Assembly: GCA_011051075.1 (NCBI GenBank)
Contig: DREN01000184.1
Coordinates: forward strand, 1-7,913
Length of the DNA: 7,913 nt
Origin: Deltaproteobacteria bacterium
Lineage (GTDB): Bacteria > Desulfobacterota > DSM-4660 > Desulfatiglandales > Desulfatiglandaceae
Direction of reading: 5' to 3'
Shown: one piece after another, positions 1 through 5,632 of the stretch
How the letters are laid out: each line of letters begins with the position of its first letter
How positions within the stretch are numbered: position 1 is the stretch's first letter
Program-made: the position numbers and the translations under genes
Notes under the pieces: model-generated
What the model was told of the DNA's origin: nothing
The model's database searches: none
What the model saw: the letters and a program-made list of their open reading frames with translations, nothing else

Positions 1-1224
1 GGAGTAAAGGCCTACGCCAACATCAGGGGAGTTGGCCGAAAAATCGACCTGGCCATTATCAGCCTCCCCCGAGAACTGGTGGTTAAAAGCGTTCAGGAAT
101 GTGCTGAAGCGGGTGTTAAGGCCGTCATCGTGGTCAGCCAGGGATTTGCGGACGCTGATATCAGGGGAAAAATCCTCCAGCATGAGTTGGCAGCTATTGC
201 CAAAGAAAATGGGTTAAGGATATTAGGCCCCAATACCCTTGGTGTTGTCAATAACTTCAATAACTTTACCACTTCCTTTATGCCCCTGACCCGGGAGAAG
301 TCGCCAGTGGGCCTGATTTGCCAGTCCGGGGTCTTTTTCGTGGGAACCGCAGTTTTTACCGGTCAGATAGGAAAAGGTATTGATATAGGCAATGCCTGTG
401 ATATCGGGTTCTATGAAGCCCTCAAGTACCTTGGGGATGACCCGGATATTAAGGTTATCGCCATACACATGGAGGGATTAGAACATGCAAGGCCGTTCCT
501 TTCTTTAGCCAGGCCGATTGTTAGAGAAAAACCGGTTGTAGTGTTCAAAACAGGACAAAGTGAAGCTGGAGCCAAGGCTGCGGCCTCGCACAGTGGCGCC
601 ATGGCAGGTCATTATCAGATATACAGGGCCGCACTGAAACAGGCAGGGCTCCTGTTTCTTGATGAAGACGCCCAGATGGGCGATGCAGTCAGGACCCTGC
701 TGCGCCAGCCATCGATTAAGGGAAATCGCATAGCTGTTGTTTCGGTCACCGGGGCGGGCGGGATCATGGCGACTGATGCCCTGGAAAGGTATGGTCTTGA
801 ACTGGCTTCACTTTCCGAAAAGACCATCAACGCCCTTGCTGATTTGTCTCCTGGGTGGATGCCCCTTGGAAACCCGTTGGATATCTGGCCCGCGGTAATG
901 AAACATGGGCTGAGTGATGTTTATACGGCAATTCTGAGGGAAGTACTGGCCGATAATAATGTGGATGGGGCCCTCTGTATCAGCATTGCCCCGAAACTAC
1001 CCGACTTTGACTTCCTTGATGTATCAGAAGCGTTAAACAAAATCATGGACAAGAAAATAGAGAAACCGGTGGTGGCCTGGCTTTATGGCCCCAATGTTAA
1101 GGAGATCAGCGAAAAATTTGACAAAGGAAACAGGATCACGGTTTATGAAACAATCGAAAAGGCCGCCTGGTCCCTGGGGCTTCTGAGAGAGCGTCAGCAA
1201 TTTCTTGAAAAAGAAAAGGCATAG
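1..1224 (+). CDS. ADP-forming acyl-CoA (acetyl-CoA) synthetase, alpha subunit, 5'-partial
   Basis: The frame is open from the first base, so the true start lies upstream; 407 residues are visible and roughly 50-55 are missing compared with archaeal AcdA (about 460). The missing part should hold the start of the CoA-binding Rossmann domain. Visible landmarks (numbered from the first visible residue) are GPNTLG at 76-81, CQSG at 107-110 (SQSG in most relatives), GNACDIG at 130-136, SHSGAMAG at 196-203 and TGAGG at 250-254. His197, in ASHSGA, is the expected phosphohistidine that carries phosphate between the acyl-CoA site and the beta subunit. The family catalyses acyl-CoA + ADP + Pi = acid + CoA + ATP in the cytoplasm, either saving energy or activating acids. 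The beta subunit follows after about 29 nt. Family assignment is secure; the acyl substrate is unknown and need not be acetate. Confidence 0.9.
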   Translation, partial: GVKAYANIRGVGRKIDLAIISLPRELVVKSVQECAEAGVKAVIVVSQGFADADIRGKILQHELAAIAKENGLRILGPNTLGVVNNFNNFTTSFMPLTREKSPVGLICQSGVFFVGTAVFTGQIGKGIDIGNACDIGFYEALKYLGDDPDIKVIAIHMEGLEHARPFLSLARPIVREKPVVVFKTGQSEAGAKAAASHSGAMAGHYQIYRAALKQAGLLFLDEDAQMGDAVRTLLRQPSIKGNRIAVVSVTGAGGIMATDALERYGLELASLSEKTINALADLSPGWMPLGNPLDIWPAVMKHGLSDVYTAILREVLADNNVDGALCISIAPKLPDFDFLDVSEALNKIMDKKIEKPVVAWLYGPNVKEISEKFDKGNRITVYETIEKAAWSLGLLRERQQFLEKEKA

Positions 1225-1243
1225 CGTGAAACAGAAAAACGGT

Positions 1244-1248
1244 GGAGG
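1244..1248 (+). promoter_or_regulatory. Ribosome binding site that decides the beta-subunit start
   Basis: GGAGG lies 5 nt before an ATG at 1254. The longest frame would begin at a GTG at 1242, but that codon overlaps this Shine-Dalgarno sequence and has no comparable site in front of it. ATG 1254 is therefore preferred. Confidence 0.7.
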
Positions 1249-1253
1249 AACAA

Positions 1254-1934
1254 ATGAAAGTCATAGAAAAAGCGCTAAAGGATGGAAGGACTTCACTTTC
1301 AGAGTATGATGCGAAGCAGGCCCTGGCAGCCTATCAGATCCCTGTGGCCCGGGAAATCCTGGTGGATGATGTCAAGGAACTCATTAATGCCACTGAGGAG
1401 ATCGGTTATCCGGTCGTCTTAAAGGGCTGCTCATCGGATATTGCACACAAGACGGAGAAAGGCCTGATCCGTGTGGACATTAGAAATGATGATGAGGCCA
1501 CAGCGGCCTTTGAAGATATCATGGCCAGGATGGATGGGAAAGAGAATGCCGTGCTTGTCCAGGAGATGGTCAAAGGACAGCGGGAACTGGTCATAGGCCT
1601 GACCCGTGATCCCCAGTTCGGGCCCTGCGTCATGTTCGGCCTTGGGGGGATATTTACCGAGATTTTGAAGGACATATCCTTCCGTGTGGCCCCTCTGGAA
1701 AAAAGGGATGCCTTGGAGATGATGCGGGAGATCAAGGGGCAGAAGATCTTAGAGGCTGTCCGGGGTATGCCGGCAGCGGATCTGGATATGTTGGCCGAAC
1801 TCCTAATAAATGTGGGCAGAATAGGCCTTGAAAATGAGCAGATAAAAGAGATCGATATCAATCCAGTGATTATTTCCGGGAGTAAACCGGTTGCCGTTGA
1901 TGCCCTGATAATATTGGACAAGGTTAAAGAATAG
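1254..1934 (+). CDS. ADP-forming acyl-CoA synthetase, beta subunit (ATP-grasp)
   Basis: A 226-residue protein of the ATP-grasp_5 type, the nucleotide-binding half of the ADP-forming acyl-CoA synthetase. It takes phosphate from the alpha-subunit histidine and makes ATP from ADP, or the reverse. Numbering from the ATG at 1254, GYPVVLK sits at 51-57 and IAHKTEKG at 63-70, where His65 matches the second phosphohistidine of the family. VQEMVKGQREL follows at 102-112, GLGGIFTE at 129-136, and EIDINPV at 199-205 is the metal-binding end of the ATP-grasp fold. Length is normal for a stand-alone beta subunit (about 230), so this is the split arrangement rather than the single fused chain of about 700 residues found in many bacteria. 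The start follows from the GGAGG at 1244-1248. It is very likely co-transcribed and translationally coordinated with the alpha subunit. Confidence 0.9.
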   Translation: MKVIEKALKDGRTSLSEYDAKQALAAYQIPVAREILVDDVKELINATEEIGYPVVLKGCSSDIAHKTEKGLIRVDIRNDDEATAAFEDIMARMDGKENAVLVQEMVKGQRELVIGLTRDPQFGPCVMFGLGGIFTEILKDISFRVAPLEKRDALEMMREIKGQKILEAVRGMPAADLDMLAELLINVGRIGLENEQIKEIDINPVIISGSKPVAVDALIILDKVKE

Positions 1935-1959
1935 CTGCCACCGTCAGCAGACTCTAAAT

Positions 1960-2101
1960 TCTTTGCCCTGGCCAGCATCCACATGACACATCCCCACTTC
2001 CCCTCCTTGAACTGCCCGGCCCCCTCCGGTTTTTTATCTGCCCAGAGAATGGCAACAGGCCCATACTTCAACTTTAATGCTTCTGCAATCTTACTTTCAA
2101 T
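1960..2101 (-). pseudogene. Truncated N-terminal remnant of a DUF169-family protein
   Basis: Downstream of the OYE-type gene on the same strand, the translation begins IESKIAEALKLKYGPVAIL and continues with KPEGAGQFKEGKWGCVMWML. This matches the N-terminal pattern I know for DUF169 proteins, including the cysteine in KWGC and the PEGA(x)QFKEG stretch. An AGGAGG at 2110-2115 lies 8 nt before the ATT codon at 2099-2101, exactly where an ATG would be expected. DUF169 resemblance stops after MLARAK, about 46 codons in (near 1960), whereas the family is usually over 200 residues. The frame stays open into the antisense of the synthetase beta gene, but that part is meaningless. I read it as a gene whose start codon decayed and whose 3' part was lost by deletion or rearrangement. 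The function of DUF169 is not established. A short ATT-initiated peptide cannot be excluded. Confidence 0.65.
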
Positions 2102-2136
2102 GGTTCGCCCCTCCTCACCTGGCCCCTATTCCTCTA

Positions 2137-3273
2137 TTACTCCTCCTCCTTTTCTCCTATTCTCCTCAGAAAAGTGTCCTGCCGCTCCTTATCCCATTGG
2201 GAACAAAGAGCCGGTTTTCCTTTCCCCAGTCTCTTCATGCAGAGAGAGCAGGTCGGTTCACAGGGCACAATCGGTTCAGCCACCTGCCCTTTTGCCTTTT
2301 TAGGCCAGAGAGGATCGGCGAAAAGGACACGTGCAAGGCCAATTAGGTCTGCTTGACCTTGTTGAATGACTTTTTCGGCCGTCGCAGGGCTCTGTATCCT
2401 GCCCGCTGCGATGACGGGGGTCTTTGAAACGGATTTCTTAATGGTCTCCGCGAAATGGGCCATATAGCCTTCTGATCTTTCCTCTTTGAGATATTCAGGG
2501 AGGAAGAAGGAATCATAGGTCCCAGCCATCACGGAGAGGTATGCAATATCCCTTTCCTCCAATGCCCTGGCAAGGGGGATCGTTTCTTCGGGATGGAGCC
2601 CGTCGGGCAGCCATTCATCGGCCAGAAAGCGGTATCCCACAGGATAATCATCTCCAACCGCTTCCATGACCGCGTCCGTTACCTGGAGAGCGAATCGCAT
2701 CCTGTTTTCATCTGTTCCACCGTACAGATCAAGGCGTTGGTTGGTCCGTGGGGACAGGAACTGAACGATGAGGTACCCGGTACCCCCATGGATCTCAACA
2801 CCATCAAAACCCGCCTCTTTCACACGCCTTGCCCCTTCAGAAAATGCCAGCACAATCTCTTGGATTTCGTCATGGCTCATCTCCTTCGGGACAATTTTTC
2901 CGGTCTTGAACGGCGACGGTGCTAATCTCTCCTGCATGTACGCATAGCGCCCCGCATGATTGATCTGCAAAAAGGCGAGAGAGCCCTGATCGCGGATAGC
3001 TCCTGCCAGTTCAGCAAGGCCCGGGATGTACCGATCCTCATCGACCCTCAGGATAAAGGGAGACCCGGCCCCGGATGGATCCACTGAGGCGTTTTCCACA
3101 ACAACCATTGAAACGCCCGATCCTGCCATCTCCCTGTAATGATCAAGCACCAGTTCATTCACCGCCCCATCCCCATCGGCATAACCAACAAACATGGGGA
3201 CCATGACGATCCTGTTTTTCAAGGAAAGGCCCCTAATTTCAAAAGGTGAAAATAAAACGGATGATTCGTTCAT
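2137..3273 (-). CDS. NADH:flavin oxidoreductase / Old Yellow Enzyme family, 2,4-dienoyl-CoA reductase-like
   Basis: A 378-residue FMN-binding TIM-barrel enzyme of the OYE family. Visible signatures are NRIVMVPM (20-27), LQINHAGRYAY (102-112), GFDGVEIHGGTGYL (155-168), QFLSPRTNQR (171-180) with YGGTDENRMRF (184-194), and the FMN-phosphate region AAGRI (289-293) plus GLARVLFADP (312-321). Tyr110/Tyr112 lie in the GRYSY-like segment of bacterial 2,4-dienoyl-CoA reductase, and His162 is the conserved substrate-binding histidine. Two oddities: the usual HxxH/N is H-G-G-T (Thr165), and the C-terminal cysteines are spaced C338-x3-C342-x2-C345-x11-C357 rather than the common C-x2-C-x3-C-x11-C. They probably still hold a 4Fe-4S cluster. 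The FAD/NAD(P)H domain of full-length FadH (about 670 residues) is absent, so electrons must come from a partner protein or directly from a nucleotide. The ATG at 3273 has an AGAGG 6 nt upstream. The likely role is reduction of an enoate or dienoyl-CoA. Confidence 0.88.
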   Translation of the reverse strand: MNESSVLFSPFEIRGLSLKNRIVMVPMFVGYADGDGAVNELVLDHYREMAGSGVSMVVVENASVDPSGAGSPFILRVDEDRYIPGLAELAGAIRDQGSLAFLQINHAGRYAYMQERLAPSPFKTGKIVPKEMSHDEIQEIVLAFSEGARRVKEAGFDGVEIHGGTGYLIVQFLSPRTNQRLDLYGGTDENRMRFALQVTDAVMEAVGDDYPVGYRFLADEWLPDGLHPEETIPLARALEERDIAYLSVMAGTYDSFFLPEYLKEERSEGYMAHFAETIKKSVSKTPVIAAGRIQSPATAEKVIQQGQADLIGLARVLFADPLWPKKAKGQVAEPIVPCEPTCSLCMKRLGKGKPALCSQWDKERQDTFLRRIGEKEEE

Positions 3274-3335
3274 GGCTTTCCTCTCTTACTTTCGCATTGA
3301 TTTTTCTTTTCACAGCAGTGATCTTAGCCTCTTGC

Positions 3336-3374
3336 CCAGTATCGTTCAGTGTACTGGCCTTATCAAACAGGCCA
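3336..3374. repeat. Two overlapping short inverted repeats on the promoter, possible operator
   Basis: CCAGTA (3336-3341) pairs with TACTGG (3352-3357) across 10 nt, and nearly extends to GCCCAGTA/TACTGGCC. A second perfect pair, TGGCCT (3355-3360) and AGGCCA (3369-3374), is spaced by 8 nt. The two share TGG, so as RNA hairpins they would exclude each other. As DNA they lie over the -10/spacer and the -35 of the proposed promoter, as a repressor site would. Confidence 0.35.
3338..3366 (-). promoter_or_regulatory. Possible sigma70-type promoter of the OYE-type gene
   Basis: Reading the - strand, TTGATA (3366-3361; 5 of 6 to the -35 consensus) is separated by 17 nt from GATACT (3343-3338; 4 of 6 to the -10 consensus). 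Transcription would start near 3331, giving a leader of about 58 nt before the ATG at 3273. This would let the OYE gene be expressed separately from etfBA. It is consensus matching only. Confidence 0.4.
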
Positions 3375-3456
3375 AGCACCTCCTCGAGCATTCCCCGCGG
3401 ACAGTAACACTACAACGCAACTCAGGAAGAACGTATTGTAACCGCCCGCTTCGCTC

Positions 3457-3572
3457 AAGACGCAAAGGACGCAAAGAAAGAAAAGTTGAAAGGAAAGGCT
3501 GTCTTGGCTAAATACGGTACCCGGATTTAGCCAAGAAAACCATAGCGTAATTCTTGGCGTACTTAGCGCCTT
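3457..3572. repeat. Miniature palindromic repeat element with nested inverted repeats
   Basis: The outer arms are 3457-3478 and 3551-3572, 22 nt each; the left arm matches the reverse complement of the right arm at 18 of 22 positions. The left arm contains a perfect 9-nt tandem duplication, GACGCAAAG (3459-3467 and 3468-3476). Inside is a second, perfect 12-bp inverted repeat, TCTTGGCTAAAT (3502-3513) with ATTTAGCCAAGA (3525-3536), around an 11-nt loop containing the palindrome GGTACC. Neither orientation has a T-run after the stem, so it is not a standard terminator. The CGCAAAG-type arms resemble short dispersed palindromes that I recall from intergenic regions of many environmental and deltaproteobacterial genomes. 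A non-autonomous (MITE/REP-like) element is the best reading; the exact ends and any target duplication are not visible. Confidence 0.6.
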
Positions 3573-3799
3573 TCCGGTTCAGGAATCTTTCGCTGTAGTC
3601 GTAATTAGCAAGGAGGATGAGCTTACCACACTGGAAGATATGTCTATCCCCTCTTTTTTCTCAAATAAGACTGGATACGCCCAGTCGCTCTGGTTTAATC
3701 ACCCATGGTTTATACATCTTTTTGTAAAATGCGGGACCTTTTTATTTCGTGAAAACATTGAGCAGGGTTACCCCGGGGGATCGAGTCCCATGCCGCCCC
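3573..3799. other. Rest of the etfA-OYE intergenic gap; no convincing gene
   Basis: Together with the repeat element and the OYE promoter area, this fills the 526 bp between etfA and the OYE gene (3274-3799). I see no supported gene. A + strand frame reads SFAVVVISKEDELTTLEDM around 3583-3642 and looks coding-like, but it has no start, no family match, and turns into low-quality sequence. A CCCCGGGG palindrome at 3771-3778 lies just past etfA without a T-run, so I do not call it a terminator. Confidence 0.4.
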
Positions 3800-4816
3800 T
3801 TAGGTCATCTGGTTTTTCAGTTCAGATATTATGGCCGGAACTACTTTTCTCACATCACCAACAATCCCGTAATCGGCTATCTTGAAAACTTCAGCATTGG
3901 GATCTTTATTAATGGCAATGATCGTTTTTGACGCGCTCATGCCGGCCGTATGTTGAACAGCTCCTGATATTCCGCATCCCACGTAGAGTTCGGGTCTGAC
4001 TGTCTTCCCGGTCTGGCCGATCTGACGGTCGTGAGAAACCCAACCGGCCTCCACAGCAAATCTGGTTGCTCCCACCTCTCCGTCTAACAATTCGGCCAGT
4101 TCCTTTATCATGTCAAAGGTCTCTTTGTCCCCGGCCCCCATGCCAACGGCAACAATCCTCTCTGCATCCTGAATATTCACACCCTCGCTTGCCCCTTTAA
4201 CACTTTCAAGGATCTTCACCTTGCAGGCATCTTCATCAAGCTGGAGCTCAAGATCAATTATCTGTCCCTCTCTCTTGTCATCTTTTTCGGGCAATGCCAT
4301 CACACCGGGCCTGACAGTGGACATCTGAGGCCTGTGCTCCGGGCAGATAATGGTAGCCATGACATTGCCGCCAAAGGCCGGCCGGGTAGAAACAAACAAC
4401 CTGTTTTCCTCGTCAATATCCAGACCGGTGCAATCGGCCGTACATCCGGCATTTAACCTGAAAGACAATCTCGGGGCCAGATCTCTTCCAATGGGGGAGG
4501 CCCCCACGATCAACACCTCCGGCTTTCGGGCCATCACCTGTTCTGAGATGATATCCGTGTAAAGTTCGGTCCGGTAATCCTTCAAAAGGGGATGATCCGC
4601 CACAATGACTTCATCGGCGCCAAAAAATATGAGTTCTTTTGCCGTATCCTCTACTGATTCACCTAACAAAAAGGCGGTAAGGACCACGCCTAACTTCTCT
4701 GCCAGTTCACGACCTTTACCTAATAATTCCAGGGAAACCCTTGCAGGCGCTCCTTCTGTTTGTTCCACAAACACCCACACCCCGCGGTACTCACTGATAT
4801 CAATCTTTGATGCCAT
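3800..4816 (-). CDS. etfA: Electron transfer flavoprotein, alpha subunit
   Basis: A 338-residue EtfA. The N-terminal domain starts GVWVFVEQTEG (12-22) and contains EVLIVGASPIGRDLAPRLS (100-118). The C-terminal FAD domain shows AVEAGW (254-259), QIGQTGKTV (265-273), LYVGCGISGAVQHTAGM (277-293) and IAINKDPNAEVFKIADYGIVGD (300-321), the classic FAD-holding segments. There is no N-terminal ferredoxin extension of the kind found in caffeoyl-CoA reductase CarE, and length is normal. With EtfB it accepts electrons from the adjacent acyl-CoA dehydrogenase and passes them to a membrane oxidoreductase, or takes part in flavin-based bifurcation; neither partner is in the window. The start ATG at 4816 is preceded, 6 nt away, by AGGGAAG overlapping the etfB stop, so translation is probably coupled. 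It is the last clear gene of the acd-etfB-etfA operon. Confidence 0.95.
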   Translation of the reverse strand: MASKIDISEYRGVWVFVEQTEGAPARVSLELLGKGRELAEKLGVVLTAFLLGESVEDTAKELIFFGADEVIVADHPLLKDYRTELYTDIISEQVMARKPEVLIVGASPIGRDLAPRLSFRLNAGCTADCTGLDIDEENRLFVSTRPAFGGNVMATIICPEHRPQMSTVRPGVMALPEKDDKREGQIIDLELQLDEDACKVKILESVKGASEGVNIQDAERIVAVGMGAGDKETFDMIKELAELLDGEVGATRFAVEAGWVSHDRQIGQTGKTVRPELYVGCGISGAVQHTAGMSASKTIIAINKDPNAEVFKIADYGIVGDVRKVVPAIISELKNQMT

Positions 4817-4822
4817 TATTCA

Positions 4823-4829
4823 CTTCCCT
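4823..4829 (-). promoter_or_regulatory. etfA ribosome binding site overlapping the etfB stop
   Basis: AGGGAAG lies 6 nt before the etfA ATG and overlaps the etfB TAG (4830-4828). This supports translational coupling and equal synthesis of the two subunits. Confidence 0.6.
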
Positions 4830-5613
4830 ATATAATATATTTTTCTTTCAACTTCCCGATAAATTGGCGGGCCACGTCCTCGGGTCCGCCTTCAAGCATT
4901 TCAACCTTGCCTTTAATGAGCTTAGGCGTATAGACCTTTCTCAACTTTGTAGGTGAACCCTTGAGCCCCAAGTTCTCCATATTTCCACTTAGATCCTCCG
5001 GTTTCCAGACCGGTATCTCTTTCCCGTAGGCCTCGAGAATGGAATCCATAGGCGCGACCCGCGGCTGGTAGGCTTCCCTTTCAACCGTTATCAGGGCGGG
5101 CATGGGCGCCTCTAACAGTCTGTCCAGATCTCCGAGTCTCTGCTTTACCCTTACCTTATTGTCCTTCACCTCAATATGCATAACATAGGTCAACTGCGGA
5201 ATAGCCAGGTATTCAGCTAATTGCGGACCCACCTGTGCGGTCATGCCGTCAATGGCCTCTTTACCGCATATTATGAGGTCGTATTGGCCTATTTTCTTCA
5301 CTGCCAGACCTAATGTATATGCAGTTGCCCAGGTGTCAGATCCGGCAAACTCTCTGGAGGTCAACTGTATGGCCCTGTCAACACCCATGCCCAGGGTCTC
5401 TCTCAAGGCCTCCTCAACCTGAGAAGGCCCCATGGAGATAACAATCACTTCGCCACCATTCATCTCCCTCAACTGAAGCGCAGCCTCAATGGCATTCTTG
5501 TCATTGGGGTTAATAATACTCGGGATTCCTTTTCGGATCAGTGATCCTGTTTCAGGATCCCAGCTCACCTCTGTTACGTCCGGGACCTGTTTAATACAAA
5601 CTATAATATTCAT
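4828..5613 (-). CDS. etfB: Electron transfer flavoprotein, beta subunit
   Basis: A 261-residue EtfB starting MNIIVCIKQVPDV, the usual N-terminus of the family. Further landmarks, numbered from this Met, are INPNDKNAIEAALQL (34-48), CGKEAIDGMTAQVGPQLAEY (116-135) and EAPMPALITVEREAYQPR (168-185), which covers the ETF-beta signature. The IDGxTAQVGP form is that of anaerobic, often bifurcating EtfB proteins, not the mitochondrial type. Met124 replaces the Asp or Glu most often seen at that place. An in-frame ATG at 5631, one base after the dehydrogenase stop, would add MGSSER. I prefer 5613 because it gives the family N-terminus and has GGGGAG 10 nt upstream, although that spacing is long. The gene is tightly coupled to the dehydrogenase upstream and etfA downstream (11-nt gap). 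The product forms the cytoplasmic EtfAB heterodimer. Confidence 0.93.
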   Translation of the reverse strand: MNIIVCIKQVPDVTEVSWDPETGSLIRKGIPSIINPNDKNAIEAALQLREMNGGEVIVISMGPSQVEEALRETLGMGVDRAIQLTSREFAGSDTWATAYTLGLAVKKIGQYDLIICGKEAIDGMTAQVGPQLAEYLAIPQLTYVMHIEVKDNKVRVKQRLGDLDRLLEAPMPALITVEREAYQPRVAPMDSILEAYGKEIPVWKPEDLSGNMENLGLKGSPTKLRKVYTPKLIKGKVEMLEGGPEDVARQFIGKLKEKYII

Positions 5614-5632
5614 TCGTTCACTACTCCCCATC

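Larger units (their letters stand above)
3239..3391 (-). other. Short open frame (50 codons) in the OYE leader, doubtful gene
   Basis: An ATG-initiated frame runs upstream of and 35 nt into the OYE-type gene. Its translation (MLEEVLGLFDKASTLNDTG, then a Lys/Arg-rich helix-like stretch) has coding-like composition, but there is no spaced ribosome binding site before the ATG and I recognise no family. It could be the 3' remnant of a lost gene or chance; the same bases hold a possible promoter. Confidence 0.15.

Noticed and set aside
2016..2035. CCGG-6 nt-CCGG followed by six T on the + strand, like a terminator for the synthetase operon
   Set aside because: The stem has only 4 bp, and the T-run is explained by lysine codons of the DUF169 remnant on the other strand.
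1406..2071. Long - strand open frame of 221 codons across the synthetase beta gene
   Set aside because: Only its first part (2071 down to about 1960) is real, as part of the DUF169 remnant; the rest is antisense to the well-supported ATP-grasp gene and has serine/proline-rich shadow composition.
3771..3778. CCCCGGGG palindrome after etfA as a terminator
   Set aside because: The perfect stem is too short for a hairpin with a loop, and no T-run follows on the - strand.
3640..3885. + strand open frame of 81 codons
   Set aside because: It overlaps the 3' end of etfA in antisense, has no family-like sequence, and its start is not preceded by a well-placed ribosome binding site.
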